DNA from: RPQK01 sp041946865
GTDB taxonomy: Bacteria > Acidobacteriota > UBA6911 > RPQK01
Reading direction: 5' to 3'
Assembly (NCBI GenBank): GCA_041946865.1
Contig: JBHGBF010000058.1
Location: 1 to 30,035, forward strand
Length of the DNA stretch: 30,035 bases
Shown: piece by piece, positions 1-9,576 of the stretch
Layout: the number at the start of each line of letters is the position of its first letter
Numbering within the stretch: the stretch's first letter is position 1
The notes under the pieces: model-generated
The model's input: the letters and a program-made list of their open reading frames with translations, nothing else
The model's database searches: none
Told to the model about the DNA's origin: nothing
Made by a program: the position numbers and the translations under genes

Positions 1-44
1 CCGGTTCTCGCCGCCGCCTCAATCCTTTCACACCTTCTCAGCGA

Positions 45-2012
45 TCAGCGTGCGAGCTTTTTTTCGCCCGCCGCCGCTTGCCCGACAGTTCGCCTCCTGC
101 CCGGCGCCGTGCCTGCGGCCTGGACTAAAGACCACTCCGTCAGCTGCTCCACTGTCTGGTTGAAAAAGAAGAGCCGGCCCCACAGCTCTAAAGCCAGCAG
201 GTTGAAGAAGCCGTTGAAGTTCGACCGCCAGCCGGTCACAGTCCGCAACAGCGCTTTGCGCCCTGCCCCGAGGTATTCGGCACAGAAGCCTGAGCTGAAC
301 AGCTCCGGTCTGGCAAAAGGCGCAATGTAATCGGCCAGCGGCAACGGGAATCCTACTTTCCGCCGAAAGACGATGTCTCGAGGCAGGCGCCTGGCCGCGA
401 TCGTTTTCAAAAGCCACTTATCCTGGAAGCGGCGCAACCGGGCCTGGAGCGGAAGGTTGATGAGGGTCTGAACGAGCGGGTAGTCGAGGAACGGGGTTCT
501 CGCCTCCACAGAGGCTGCCATGCTCATCCGGTCCAGCCGCCTCAGCAGGGGCGTCAGGAAGTTGGTCAGGTCCGACAGCATGGCGCCGAGGACCGCCCGA
601 TCAAGCGGGTTTTTGACAAAGCTGTAAGCCGCCTGAGACCGTTCTCTAAGCTCTTCGCGCGCGAAGCGGTCCAGAAAACCGGTGCTGTGCCGCAGCAGAC
701 CGTCGTATTCCGAGAAATCAGTGATTGGAACGCCGTCGGAAGCGTATCCGGCGAGGACCAGGATCTTCCTCAGGCGCGACGGCAGGGCCGATGCCACCCG
801 CTGAAAGCGGAGAACCTGACGGTACCGCCGGTAGCGCTGCATGTACCCGCCGAACAGCTCGTCGGCAGCCTCCCCGGAGAGCAGGATCTTCACTCCATGC
901 GTGCGCGCAAACTCCGAGATTAGGAGGAAAGCCACTGAATTCGGATGAGTCAGCGGCAGGTCGCTGTGATAGATCGCCCGCACCAGGTTGCGCTGGAAAT
1001 CCTGCGGTCTCATCGAGTAGGTCAGAAGGCGGATTCCCAGCGAATCGGCCACCCGTTTGGCATACCGGCTCTCATCCATGGCCTGGTACCCGGCAACCGA
1101 GACGTTGAAAGCCGTGATGTCCGGCATTTCGTGGGCAGCCAGCGCGGTAACGAGGCTCGAGTCGATGCCGCCGCTGCAGAGTGTGCCGATCGGCACGTCG
1201 CTCATCAGCCGGTCCTTGACGGCCCGCGCCACCAGCGTCTCGACCTCCCGGCTGAGCTGATCGGCGGGCCGGCGGCGGAAGCGCTCGTAAGTTGTCGCGC
1301 TCACCTCGGCTTCCGGCTGGAAATAGGACTCGATCGTGATTTTCGGTTCCCGCCCCCCGCGCGGGTCGGTGGTTACGGTCATGTGATGGCCGGGCGGCAG
1401 CGAGTGAATGCCTTCAATCAGAGTGTCACGGGCGCCAAAATCGACGTTCCGGTAAAGGGACCATTCAGCCAGGCGCTGCATGTTCGGGCGAAGGTTCTCT
1501 GACATCGCGATCAGGGCCTTCATTTCGGAGGCAAACAGGAAGTGGCCGGAACAAAAGGTGTAGTAGACCGGTTTCTTTCCGAAACGGTCTCGGGCCAGGA
1601 TGAGTCGATTGGCCTGCCGATCATACAAGGCCAGCCCGAACATCCCGACGAAACGGCTGAAGCAGCCGGTTCCCCATTCTTCGTAGCCGTGCAAAACAAC
1701 TTCGGTATCGGTTCGCGAGCTGAAGATGTGTCCGGCCCGCAGCAGCCCAGCGCGTAAGTCCGGGAAGTTGAAAATCTCGCCGTTGTAGACGATCCAGAGG
1801 GTTTGGTCCTCGTTTGACATTGGCATGTGGCCGGCAGGCGAAAGATCGATGATGCTCAGCCGGTTTGACCCCAGGACGGCGTTGCCGACCGCCGTCACTC
1901 CCGAATCGTCCGGCCCGCGATGGTGCTGTATCCGACACATTCGGGTCACGGCTGCGGCGGCATCGAAGCCGAGGCCTTCCGAAACACGAAGGGATCCTGC
2001 AATTCCGCACAT
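45..2012 (-). CDS. asnB: Glutamine-hydrolysing asparagine synthase-like amidotransferase
   Basis: This 655-residue protein has the class II glutamine amidotransferase / asparagine synthetase layout. The N-terminal half (about 1-210) shows the nucleophile Cys2 in MCGIAG, RGPDDSG (32-38), RLSIIDL (51-57), YNGEIFNF (76-83) and RDRFGKKPVYY (141-151). The C-terminal synthetase half has the ATP pyrophosphatase loop SGGIDSS (280-286) and a later SGEAADELFGG motif. Family members transfer glutamine-derived ammonia to an adenylated carboxylate. In polysaccharide loci such proteins are thought to amidate sugar uronates or other carboxylates, and here that is inference from the neighbours. The start at 2012 is fixed by the need for Cys at position 2, with AGAGG about 11 bases upstream. 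It is the most distal gene of the minus-strand run in this window and ends 45 bases from the window edge. Free asparagine synthesis is the alternative role. Confidence 0.93.
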   Translation of the reverse strand: MCGIAGSLRVSEGLGFDAAAAVTRMCRIQHHRGPDDSGVTAVGNAVLGSNRLSIIDLSPAGHMPMSNEDQTLWIVYNGEIFNFPDLRAGLLRAGHIFSSRTDTEVVLHGYEEWGTGCFSRFVGMFGLALYDRQANRLILARDRFGKKPVYYTFCSGHFLFASEMKALIAMSENLRPNMQRLAEWSLYRNVDFGARDTLIEGIHSLPPGHHMTVTTDPRGGREPKITIESYFQPEAEVSATTYERFRRRPADQLSREVETLVARAVKDRLMSDVPIGTLCSGGIDSSLVTALAAHEMPDITAFNVSVAGYQAMDESRYAKRVADSLGIRLLTYSMRPQDFQRNLVRAIYHSDLPLTHPNSVAFLLISEFARTHGVKILLSGEAADELFGGYMQRYRRYRQVLRFQRVASALPSRLRKILVLAGYASDGVPITDFSEYDGLLRHSTGFLDRFAREELRERSQAAYSFVKNPLDRAVLGAMLSDLTNFLTPLLRRLDRMSMAASVEARTPFLDYPLVQTLINLPLQARLRRFQDKWLLKTIAARRLPRDIVFRRKVGFPLPLADYIAPFARPELFSSGFCAEYLGAGRKALLRTVTGWRSNFNGFFNLLALELWGRLFFFNQTVEQLTEWSLVQAAGTAPGRRRTVGQAAAGEKKLAR

Positions 2013-2062
2013 GGCTTGATTACCTCTGATTCAAAACTGGGGAAAAGAACAGAGCAGCCCGC

Positions 2063-3109
2063 TCAGCCGCGGTTCCGGAACCAGTCGGTCAGATAGTCGG
2101 CGACCAGCCGGCTGCCATAGTCGTTCAGATGGATGTCCCGGCAAAAATAGGGAGAAGTGGCTATCGCGTTCAGCCCCATCAGCGGATACAGGTCAAGATA
2201 GTCGATTCCGGCCCGCCGCATCGCGCCTCGCACTGTGTCCGCAACCGAGTAAGAACGAGTGAAGATCTCCTCCTTGCTGGGAATCAGCACCACGTAGGCA
2301 GTTGCTCCCTGGCTCTCGGCCAATTCTCTGAGCTGGACCAATGGCCGGATCAGCCGTTCGATCTGTTCGGTTTTCACTCCGTGCCGGACGTAAGCCAGCG
2401 TGCTCTCGTCGAGAAAAACCCTGGAACTGTCGGGCAGATTCACTTCCTGGGCGCCTGGCTCTTCCGTCTCAAACCGGCTGCTGATGACACCCGCCAGGCG
2501 CAGCCGGTCCAGCCAGGCGCGCGGCTCTTTCCGCCCCAGATCCAGGCGGAAACGGTTGTAATCGGCGTGCGGGGCTTCTTTGCGCCAGCGCTCAAAGTGT
2601 TCGGAATTCGTGATGTCGGCCGCCGCGTACAGGAAGGCGAGCACGACCGAGGGGAAGAGTCCGGCCCCATATTTCCGATACGCCAGCAGCTGGCGGTCCG
2701 GCCCGGCGCCGGCAATCCCCAGATTGACAACCTTCAGATTCGGATTTGCCCTCTGAAACCGGCCGACAAAGGAACGATCGAGCCCTGTCCCCTCGCCCAT
2801 GACCAGAGAATCGCCAAGGATGACGATATCGGCCTGCTTGGGCCAAGGATCACGATTCGGAAAGCCTCGGGAGTCAGTCTCCCGGAGGTATGTAAAATCC
2901 ATCGTCTGGACCCGCTGGTGAAGCCGCGGCTGCCGCACAAATCCGATTTCCGGGTCAGAAAGGACCCTGTCCTTCATCATAATGGCCTGCATGCGGATCT
3001 GCCCATTGACGGGGAGCAGCACGGGAAAGCGCCGGACCAGGACTTCGCCCGCGATCGGCAGAAGGATGGCCGCGGCCAGGATCAGCAAGAAGAGGCGAGA
3101 AAGCTTCAT
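2063..3109 (-). CDS. Membrane-anchored SGNH/GDSL-type hydrolase
   Basis: A 348-residue protein with one hydrophobic N-terminal segment (about 5-23) acting as signal anchor, so the rest should face the periplasm. The SGNH signature is visible: ILGDSLVMGEG places the nucleophile Ser at 101, and DIHLNDYG near the C terminus supplies the Asp325/His327 pair. Family members are esterases, acyl esterases or O-acetyltransferase-like enzymes. In EPS clusters they are usually linked to acyl decoration or removal, but the substrate cannot be read from sequence. AAGG lies about 5 bases before the ATG. It is 21 bases from the flippase stop and 50 bases before asnB, consistent with co-transcription. Confidence 0.85.
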   Translation of the reverse strand: MKLSRLFLLILAAAILLPIAGEVLVRRFPVLLPVNGQIRMQAIMMKDRVLSDPEIGFVRQPRLHQRVQTMDFTYLRETDSRGFPNRDPWPKQADIVILGDSLVMGEGTGLDRSFVGRFQRANPNLKVVNLGIAGAGPDRQLLAYRKYGAGLFPSVVLAFLYAAADITNSEHFERWRKEAPHADYNRFRLDLGRKEPRAWLDRLRLAGVISSRFETEEPGAQEVNLPDSSRVFLDESTLAYVRHGVKTEQIERLIRPLVQLRELAESQGATAYVVLIPSKEEIFTRSYSVADTVRGAMRRAGIDYLDLYPLMGLNAIATSPYFCRDIHLNDYGSRLVADYLTDWFRNRG

Positions 3110-3130
3110 ATGCGCCTTGGGCCGCGACCC

Positions 3131-4600
3131 TCATCGCCTTCCAAGCAAAGGCGCAAGATCGCGTGCTGTAATCTCCTTCAACACGATCAAGGTAAGACCA
3201 TAAAGCGCTACGCCGGCCGAAATGATCACGAGTTTAGCTGGGAACCCCCCGGCGAGAAACGAGGCCGTCAGTCCCATAATCAAGGCGGCCGCCAGAGTGT
3301 TAGCCCCAGTCCGTTCCTGCAGAAGCGGTCCGTATTCTTTTCTTATGATACGGACCATCAGAGCTACTCCTACCGGCCCGCCAAGCGCGCCGGCAAGCGC
3401 GGCGCCTGCCGCGCCCAGTTCGAGAGCCAGCAGCGAAATCAAGGCCACGGAAGCGAGGATCGACAGGCAGGAGATCCAGGCAGCCTGCCAGACCCGCCCT
3501 ACGGCAACCAGGACCGATCCGAGTATGGCAGCGACCGTATTGAAACCCTCAGAGACCAGCAGGAGGGCCAGCAGCGGACCGCCACCGGCGTACTTCGCGC
3601 CATAGATCAGACGCATCACGTCCCCGGAAAGGAAACCGACCGCGAACGCCACAGGAAGATACAGCAGCAGGAAGAAGCGCAGGGCCTGGTAGATATACCT
3701 TCGGACCAGGTCGCGATCCTCGTCCGCCACAGCCCGGGATATCGAGGGGACGATGACAGCCGCCACCGCCACCAGACCATAGCCCGGGACGCGGGCAATG
3801 TTCAGCCCGGCCAGGTAAACACCCGTCATCGCGGTCTCCGCCGGCCGTATCAGCTGGAGCAGCCACAGATTCAAGTTACCCGCCATCATCAGGAACAGCG
3901 AGTAAACCGCCATGGGGCCGGCGATGCGCAGGATCGGCTGAATCGCCTCGCGCCATTTGGACTGTCTCCTTTCCCCGAGTGGGGTCAGAAGAAAGGCGAT
4001 TCCAGCAACCGTCGTCGCGACATTGGCCAGTAAGGCTTTTTGGACCGAGACACCGAGCTGGATAATCAACCAGACCCCGGCGAGCTTCGCCAGGGCGTAA
4101 ACAACGCCCGAACCGCCCAGCCGCAGAAAGCGGCGATTGCCCTGATGAATCGCCTGAAGCGCCGTGTAGGCGCCAAACAGGGGCAAGTCCAGAGCGGCCA
4201 GCCGGAAAAGGGACGTCCCGTCAGGAATGTCCAGTAGTCGGGCAACCAGCGGCGCGGCCAGCCAAAGGCACGCGAAGACTCCGCCATAAAGCAACAGGTT
4301 AAGGAAGAGAGTCGCGCGCGCCAGCCCGCGGCTGGACGCGTCGCCTTCGGCAATCAGTTTGGCCGCTGCAGTCGGGATTGCGAACCGGCCCACCTGTTCC
4401 AGCCAGACCAGCACCGACAGGATGACCCCGTAGACCGCATAGTCTTGCGGTCCCAGAGCGCGGGCCAGCAGGACGACCGCGACGTAGCCGAACAGGAAAT
4501 AGCAGCCCTGGCTCAGAACCAGCGCCACCGTTCCCCGCGCAGCCGCGGACCCGGGAGGCGCCGGCCGAGGAGCGGCCGTCTCTGAATCACGGAGCCACAT
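3131..4600 (-). CDS. Wzx-like polysaccharide flippase (MOP superfamily)
   Basis: A 489-residue, strongly hydrophobic polytopic membrane protein with about 12-14 membrane segments. It starts with a GCYFLFGYVAVVLLARALGP stretch typical of polysaccharide-type MOP flippases, which move lipid-linked repeat units across the inner membrane. I chose the ATG at 4600, which has AGGA seven bases upstream. A TTG 24 bases earlier would add eight residues but has no better ribosome site. The gene sits among glycosyltransferases and near wza/wzc, which fits a Wzx/Wzy-type pathway. No obvious Wzy polymerase accompanies it in the window. Family assignment is secure, but the exact substrate is unknown. Confidence 0.88.
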   Translation of the reverse strand: MWLRDSETAAPRPAPPGSAAARGTVALVLSQGCYFLFGYVAVVLLARALGPQDYAVYGVILSVLVWLEQVGRFAIPTAAAKLIAEGDASSRGLARATLFLNLLLYGGVFACLWLAAPLVARLLDIPDGTSLFRLAALDLPLFGAYTALQAIHQGNRRFLRLGGSGVVYALAKLAGVWLIIQLGVSVQKALLANVATTVAGIAFLLTPLGERRQSKWREAIQPILRIAGPMAVYSLFLMMAGNLNLWLLQLIRPAETAMTGVYLAGLNIARVPGYGLVAVAAVIVPSISRAVADEDRDLVRRYIYQALRFFLLLYLPVAFAVGFLSGDVMRLIYGAKYAGGGPLLALLLVSEGFNTVAAILGSVLVAVGRVWQAAWISCLSILASVALISLLALELGAAGAALAGALGGPVGVALMVRIIRKEYGPLLQERTGANTLAAALIMGLTASFLAGGFPAKLVIISAGVALYGLTLIVLKEITARDLAPLLGRR

Positions 4601-4654
4601 TGGGGAATCCTGAATGGTCCGCAAACGCCCGCAACTGCTTATGAATCGCCATTC

Positions 4655-7369
4655 TCAAGGCCTCACCGCCAGCTGCTTCTCGCCGAGCAGCTGAACGAGC
4701 ACTTTGCCGTCCATGTGCTCCGGGGCCTCAAGGCCGAGCAGCCAGAGGATCGTCGGCGCGAGGTCGAGGATGTGACCATCCTCCAGCCGTTCACCCTCAG
4801 GAACCTCCGGGCCGGTAACGATCGCAAACGCGTTGGGCCGGTGGTTGCCGACATAGAAGGGGACAATCCCGTACCCGGGCTCATGTGTCCTGATCCTCCC
4901 GAAGCTCCCGGCCAGCAACTCGTTCGTCACCCGCGCCTCCGGATCCCAGTTTATGATCAGGTCAGGAAGCTGGCTGCGGCACGGCCCCCTGAAAATCTCG
5001 TCCGACTTATGGATCGCGAGGGCGGCACGCTTGCCTGTAGCCGGATTCGCCAGGCTGCCGGCCACCTGAGCCAGCTCGTCGATCAGTTGCGCGTATTCGG
5101 CGCCCGGCTCCACGATTCCTTGCGGCTCCCGCCCCTTCAAGTTGATCCGAACGTAACCTTCATTCGCATTCGAAATCAGGAAGGCACGGGTTTTTTCCCA
5201 GACGATGCCCGCGGTAAGCCACTTGAGAGCGAGCCGCTCTTTCAGGGAATGCGAGAAGAACCTCTGGGAAACGGCGGTCCGAAGGCGCTGGGGAAGCATC
5301 TTTCGGAGCCTGCTTAGCAGATGGTTCAAGTTGAAGCCGGATTTGGCCTCCAAACCCGCCTGGCCATCGGCGCCGCTCGTCACCGTCAGTCTCATCTCCT
5401 TCAGGAGTTGCTCAAGCACGTGTGAAGCACTGTAGTTGGGTCCCATGCCGTCACCGGAAACCAGGAACACGGTCGTGCGGGGGTCCGTTTGCTTGAGGAT
5501 CTCGCCGATACCATGATCGACAGCCGCGTAAACGGCGCGCAGTGCATTGCGCAGGGCCGGATCGACCTCCTTGGGGTGACTCGGATAGGACGCATCGTGC
5601 AGGTGCCAAAGGTAGTGCCCCGCCGGATGAGTCTCGCCGTAAACCGCCAGAAGCAGGTCCCACTTTTCTCTCTGCATCAGCCACTTGATGACCTCTGTCT
5701 TTTTCTTCACTCCGGCGATCAGCGTATCGCGAAACCAGCGGCTGTCGGGCATCGTGGCCACCTGACTGTGCTCCGGCGCCGGGTATTTTCCGAACCTGGA
5801 CTCCATTTCGCTCTTCAGCCCGGCGGGAAGGATCGCGGGTTCCGAAAACCACGACCAGGTACCCCACTCGACAATCTGCGAGCCGTTGAAATTCTCGAGA
5901 GGGCAGGACATGAAGGCGTCCATCACCACGCTCCTCTTGCCGGCGTCACTGAGCAGTTTCCAGAAGAACGGGAAGGGAGACCGGTCGGGCTTCGGGCGCG
6001 TCGGGCTTTGATCTCCGGGGTTCATGACGTAGGCATGATAAAGGCCGTGCTTATCCGGGGTCACGCCGGTGAAAATCGACGCCCAGGCCGACACGTGGAG
6101 GATCTCCGCGGTGGTTCTGATCCGCCCGGAGGTCCCGCGCGCGCGCATCCGGGCGATGTTGGGCAACAGCCCTTCCTTTTCCCACTGCTCGACCAAAACA
6201 GCGTCGACCGAATCGAGGCCGATGAAAAGAACACGGTGGCCGTCACCCCCCGCCGGCTTTCCAACGGCAACGGACTCGTTCCTTTTCGGGCCGCCGGCCG
6301 ACCCGCTCCGGTTCGGTCCGTCGACGCCCGCCCGGGCGCGCATCTCGGGCGTAAAGACTTCGTCAATTCGTGCTCGCCGGCCTTCCTTCTGGGAGAGTCT
6401 TGCCGCCTCGACCATGGCCAGGGTCCAGATATTGTCGGCGCCGCTGGTTTCCGGCTCGGCATTTTGCACAACAGCATCGCGAAACTGGTTCAGGATGGAG
6501 ACCGTGCCGGCCCGCGGATAAGGCAACTCGTCGCCCTTCGGCACCTCGACCAACGTAGCCTTCTGGAACGACTTCTCCCCCTTCGGCCGCCATGAAACTG
6601 ACTTCCGATCTGTTCTTATTTCACCCTCTTCGCCTTCGATCCACAGATCATATTCGTACTTTGTCGCCACGAGAGTCCCGCTGTACTGGATAGACAGCCC
6701 GTTCCTGAGTGAGATCAGGGCTTCCAGCGCTGCTCCCTCGTTATAATCGCTCCCCGGCGGGTTGAACGACCTCGCCAGAATCGATTCCGGCCGGCTGGCA
6801 AAGAGGTACCGAAAGCTGTCGAAATGATGCACGGCGATCTCGTTCAAGAACGGATCGGGCATGCTCTTGACCCACGGCCCTTGGCTGCGGCTCGGCTGGT
6901 CCCGCCGGTCGATGCACACAATGGATCCAATCCTGCCGATTCGACCCTCCTGCAGCAGCTTCCTTACCGTTCGCTCGGCTTGAAAGAACCTGAAGTTTTC
7001 CGCCACCATCAACGGCTTTCCGAGCTTCCGGGCGAGCGCCACCGACGCCGCCGCCTCTTCAAGGCGGGAGGCAAGAGGTTTCTCGACGAGTACGGCAAGT
7101 CCCGCCTCCAATGCCGCCTTGGAATGCTGTCCGTGGAGAAACGAGGGAGTTGCAATCAAGACGGCGTCCGCCTCGGTTTCGGCCAGGGCTGTCTCATACT
7201 CGGTGTAGAACCGACCGTGGTCCTGTCCGGGCAGCGCCCGGACCTCGTCCAAAGCCTTCTGATCGCGGTCCACGCACGCCGCCGAGACAAAGTCCGGATG
7301 TGACGCCACGACGTCGAGCCAATGTCGTCCGCGGACGCCGACTCCAACGTGGATAATGCGAAGAGTCAT
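4655..7369 (-). CDS. Gfo/Idh/MocA oxidoreductase fused to AlkP-superfamily phosphodiesterase
   Basis: A 904-residue two-domain fusion. Residues 1-340 are a Gfo/Idh/MocA NAD(P)-dependent sugar oxidoreductase: Rossmann loop HVGVGVRGRHW (7-17), the EKP motif with its lysine at 96-98, and an intact VHHFD (180-184). A polar, Gly/Pro-rich linker (about 341-377) leads to an alkaline-phosphatase-fold domain of the type I phosphodiesterase kind (378-904). That domain has FIGLDS (metal Asp), the nucleophile region HVSAWASIFTG (Ser427 the likely nucleophile), HG at 441-442, ETHPAGHY and VSGDGMG. The first domain probably oxidises or reduces a sugar nucleotide, and the second may cleave or transfer a phosphoryl group. 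The substrates are unknown. The protein has no signal peptide, so it should be cytoplasmic. The two halves recur as separate genes at 7828-9372 and 9688-10629, so the fusion is probably real rather than an assembly artefact. Confidence 0.88.
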   Translation of the reverse strand: MTLRIIHVGVGVRGRHWLDVVASHPDFVSAACVDRDQKALDEVRALPGQDHGRFYTEYETALAETEADAVLIATPSFLHGQHSKAALEAGLAVLVEKPLASRLEEAAASVALARKLGKPLMVAENFRFFQAERTVRKLLQEGRIGRIGSIVCIDRRDQPSRSQGPWVKSMPDPFLNEIAVHHFDSFRYLFASRPESILARSFNPPGSDYNEGAALEALISLRNGLSIQYSGTLVATKYEYDLWIEGEEGEIRTDRKSVSWRPKGEKSFQKATLVEVPKGDELPYPRAGTVSILNQFRDAVVQNAEPETSGADNIWTLAMVEAARLSQKEGRRARIDEVFTPEMRARAGVDGPNRSGSAGGPKRNESVAVGKPAGGDGHRVLFIGLDSVDAVLVEQWEKEGLLPNIARMRARGTSGRIRTTAEILHVSAWASIFTGVTPDKHGLYHAYVMNPGDQSPTRPKPDRSPFPFFWKLLSDAGKRSVVMDAFMSCPLENFNGSQIVEWGTWSWFSEPAILPAGLKSEMESRFGKYPAPEHSQVATMPDSRWFRDTLIAGVKKKTEVIKWLMQREKWDLLLAVYGETHPAGHYLWHLHDASYPSHPKEVDPALRNALRAVYAAVDHGIGEILKQTDPRTTVFLVSGDGMGPNYSASHVLEQLLKEMRLTVTSGADGQAGLEAKSGFNLNHLLSRLRKMLPQRLRTAVSQRFFSHSLKERLALKWLTAGIVWEKTRAFLISNANEGYVRINLKGREPQGIVEPGAEYAQLIDELAQVAGSLANPATGKRAALAIHKSDEIFRGPCRSQLPDLIINWDPEARVTNELLAGSFGRIRTHEPGYGIVPFYVGNHRPNAFAIVTGPEVPEGERLEDGHILDLAPTILWLLGLEAPEHMDGKVLVQLLGEKQLAVRP

Positions 7370-7388
7370 AGGAATGGAGCCTTCACGA

Positions 7389-7787
7389 CTAGAACAATAT
7401 CGGCCGCACCAGCATGACCGAGATCCCGACGATCACGAACGAGACAAGAACGTAACCGTAGATCAGTTTCGAGGCGCGGTGGCCAACGATCACCTGGAAG
7501 ACAGCAAGCAGCAGAACCAGGCTGATCTTGGCCCACATCATTCTTCCCCAGGACGTGTCGATAAACTCCCGTGAAAACAATTGCTCGATCGAAATGCCCC
7601 GGTGATTGAGCATTATGATTCCAGTCGTCCAGAGGATGGCCTGCGCGTACCAGCCGACGCCTCCGATCCTGTCCACCATCCTCGAAAAGAAGCGCGTACT
7701 GCCCGGGTCCTCAAAAAACATGGCCCCGATCCAGAAAGCCACGGTTCCGACATGAATCCAAACCGCCAGCACATATACCAGGTCCAT
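7389..7787 (-). CDS. Small four-helix membrane protein, unknown function
   Basis: A 132-residue hydrophobic protein with about four membrane helices, beginning with a VLAVWIHVGTVAFWIGAMFF segment. The His and Trp placement in the first helix and the overall size recall CopD/DUF2269-type membrane proteins, some of which handle copper or haem, but I cannot confirm the family. A strong AAGGAG lies about 9 bases before the ATG. It is wedged between the two AlkP-superfamily genes (40 bases after one, 19 before the other), so it is co-transcribed and may serve the same reaction or membrane complex. Confidence 0.7.
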   Translation of the reverse strand: MDLVYVLAVWIHVGTVAFWIGAMFFEDPGSTRFFSRMVDRIGGVGWYAQAILWTTGIIMLNHRGISIEQLFSREFIDTSWGRMMWAKISLVLLLAVFQVIVGHRASKLIYGYVLVSFVIVGISVMLVRPILF

Positions 7788-7827
7788 CGCTCGTCGCTCC
7801 TTCCCCCGACTGATCAGTGTTTCCGGG

Positions 7828-9372
7828 CTAGACGGTTCTCACACTCTGTCTTTCAGAAATCCTGTTGAAATCAACGGCGCGTCCTTCCATCTGCCGTCCC
7901 GTCTTCAATCCCAGGATCTTGAGCGCGGTGGGAGCGACATCGACCAGGCGTGCTGCGCCCTGGCCACCCCGAGGGATGCCGGGGCCAACGGCCAGTAGAA
8001 AAGCCTCGGGCGAATGGGTCCCGGTCCGCCGGTCAGGATTGCTGCCTGTTACTTCGCCCGCGCGAGGCGAGGCAAGGGCCTCAAACGGGGCTTCATCTTC
8101 CCAGCTTACAACAAGGTCAGGAAGCGATTCCTGACGCAGCCCGGGGAACACGCGGCTTCGGATCCAGACCTCGCGGACAGCGCGCCTCCCGGTTGCCGGG
8201 TTCACGAGCGCTCGCAGGTCGGCGGCGATTGCCTCGCAGAGCCGGTCGTAGTCCTTGCCGGGGTCGACGATCCCTTCCGGCTCCCTTCCTTTCAGATTGA
8301 TCCGGATACATCCCTCGAGGTCGGTCGGAAGCGTGAAGGCTTTCGTCTTTGACCAGTCGATGTACGCAGCCGCAGCCTGGCTGCCCAGCCGATCCCGCAG
8401 CCACCAGGGAAGACGGCCCGCAATCCATCGCCTTGTACCTGAGGGCATCATGCGCCGGGCTCTTCCGAGCAAAGATCGGGGCCTGGCAGCCCGCGTTCCC
8501 TCCCCTGCGCCGCCGAAGCCTGACGTATAGCCGAGTCTTTCCAGCATCGGGCCAAGCAGATGGCACGCCACGCGGTTGGCTCGAACCCCATCGCTGCTCA
8601 GGATCATCAGGAGAGTCTCACTGCCAAGCCCTCCGGTCAGTCTGCCCAGTTTCTCATCCAGAGCCCGGTAGATGCGGTAAAGGCGGGCAAAGTCGGACTC
8701 GTTGGATTCCGTGATTGAAGCAATGCCTGCCGGCCACAGGTAGTGTCCGGCCGGGTGCAGCTCGCCGAAACCCGCCGTCGCGAGATCCCACTGTTCTTCT
8801 GCCAGCAACCAGTCGAGCGTCTGGAATTTGTACTCGATGCTCTGGAGCAACCGGTGCTCCAAGTCGTCGGTATCGGGAATTCGCAGGCCCAGCCTCTTCG
8901 CCTCCATTCCGAGCGGATACGGGCCGAACTTCTTATTCAGGTCCAAAAGCAACCCGGCCGGCTGCGAGGCTGGTGTCCCGTACCAGGCCCATGTTCCCCA
9001 GTCGTAGATGGCTTTCCCTGAATAGTCATTCTCCGGGAAAGTCTCCGGGATGTCGTAGACGATGCAGCGAGCGCCCTGGTCGGAAGCAGTTCTCCAGAGC
9101 GTCGGGACCCCGTACTGATCGGGCTCAATGTGAACGGCTGTCTGCCTGCCCGGCTTCGGCTGGTAAGGGTAGTAAACCCCGTGCGCCCCGGGTGAGGCCC
9201 CGGTGGCAAACGTCGGCCAGCCGGAGGTGTGCAAGACCTTGGTCGGACTGTCGAGATCCAGCCAGAGACCCGCCTTCATGAATGCCGAGAAATGCGGCAA
9301 ATGTCCCCTCCGGCTCCAGTGACGGATTAACCTGCCGTCGCCCATGTCAAGGCCAAGGATCAGAAGTCGCAT
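7828..9372 (-). CDS. AlkP-superfamily (type I phosphodiesterase-like) protein
   Basis: A 514-residue protein homologous along its length to residues 378-904 of the fusion protein at 4655-7369. Shared landmarks are ILGLDMGD (first metal Asp), HTSGWPTFATG (Ser50 the likely nucleophile), HGVYYPY, GELHPAGHYLW, SSDGV and a conserved INLKGREPEGIVDPG stretch. AlkP-fold enzymes hydrolyse or transfer phosphate esters using two metals. The usual SDHG metal motif is replaced by SSDGV here and SGDGM in the fusion, so activity may be altered. No signal peptide is visible, hence it is probably cytoplasmic. No clear ribosome site precedes the ATG. A 315-base gap, unusual in this operon, separates it from the upstream gene. 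Confidence 0.85.
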   Translation of the reverse strand: MRLLILGLDMGDGRLIRHWSRRGHLPHFSAFMKAGLWLDLDSPTKVLHTSGWPTFATGASPGAHGVYYPYQPKPGRQTAVHIEPDQYGVPTLWRTASDQGARCIVYDIPETFPENDYSGKAIYDWGTWAWYGTPASQPAGLLLDLNKKFGPYPLGMEAKRLGLRIPDTDDLEHRLLQSIEYKFQTLDWLLAEEQWDLATAGFGELHPAGHYLWPAGIASITESNESDFARLYRIYRALDEKLGRLTGGLGSETLLMILSSDGVRANRVACHLLGPMLERLGYTSGFGGAGEGTRAARPRSLLGRARRMMPSGTRRWIAGRLPWWLRDRLGSQAAAAYIDWSKTKAFTLPTDLEGCIRINLKGREPEGIVDPGKDYDRLCEAIAADLRALVNPATGRRAVREVWIRSRVFPGLRQESLPDLVVSWEDEAPFEALASPRAGEVTGSNPDRRTGTHSPEAFLLAVGPGIPRGGQGAARLVDVAPTALKILGLKTGRQMEGRAVDFNRISERQSVRTV

Positions 9373-9397
9373 GGAGGGTTTGACTCTGAAAAGCCCG

Positions 9398-9426
9398 TCT
9401 GAAGGCGGAACTACAAACAGACCCTG
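9398..9426 (-). repeat. Short dispersed repeat, copy 1
   Basis: On the plus strand it begins CTGAAGGCGGAACTACAAAC and ends CTGG. It matches 13140-13168 at 25 of 29 positions. Both copies lie just upstream of a minus-strand start codon (9372 and 13121). It could be a conserved leader or half of a palindromic extragenic repeat. Confidence 0.6.
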
Positions 9427-9549
9427 GTACTGCCGAGTGGGTGAAACTCGTCTGCGGGGTGACTTATGGGGTCCACAACGGCATAAGCCGCTCCAAAACG
9501 ACCTTCGCCAACCCGCCCGACTGGACCCCGTTACCCTTTTCCGCCCGTG

Positions 9550-9576
9550 GTTACAGAGCCGCAGCGGCTCTGTAAC
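9550..9576. repeat. Perfect 27-bp palindrome
   Basis: The arms GTTACAGAGCCGC (9550-9562) and GCGGCTCTGTAAC (9564-9576) are exact inverted repeats around a single A. The core ACAGAGCCGC also occurs in the large palindrome at 25653-25727, which suggests one family of extragenic palindromes. Transcripts of either strand would form a strong hairpin, but there is no T-run. Confidence 0.75.

Noticed and set aside
2129..4033. A 634-residue open frame on the plus strand
   Set aside because: It lies opposite the SGNH hydrolase and flippase genes, is rich in Arg, Gln, His, Gly and Pro, and shows no domain. It is a high-GC antisense shadow.
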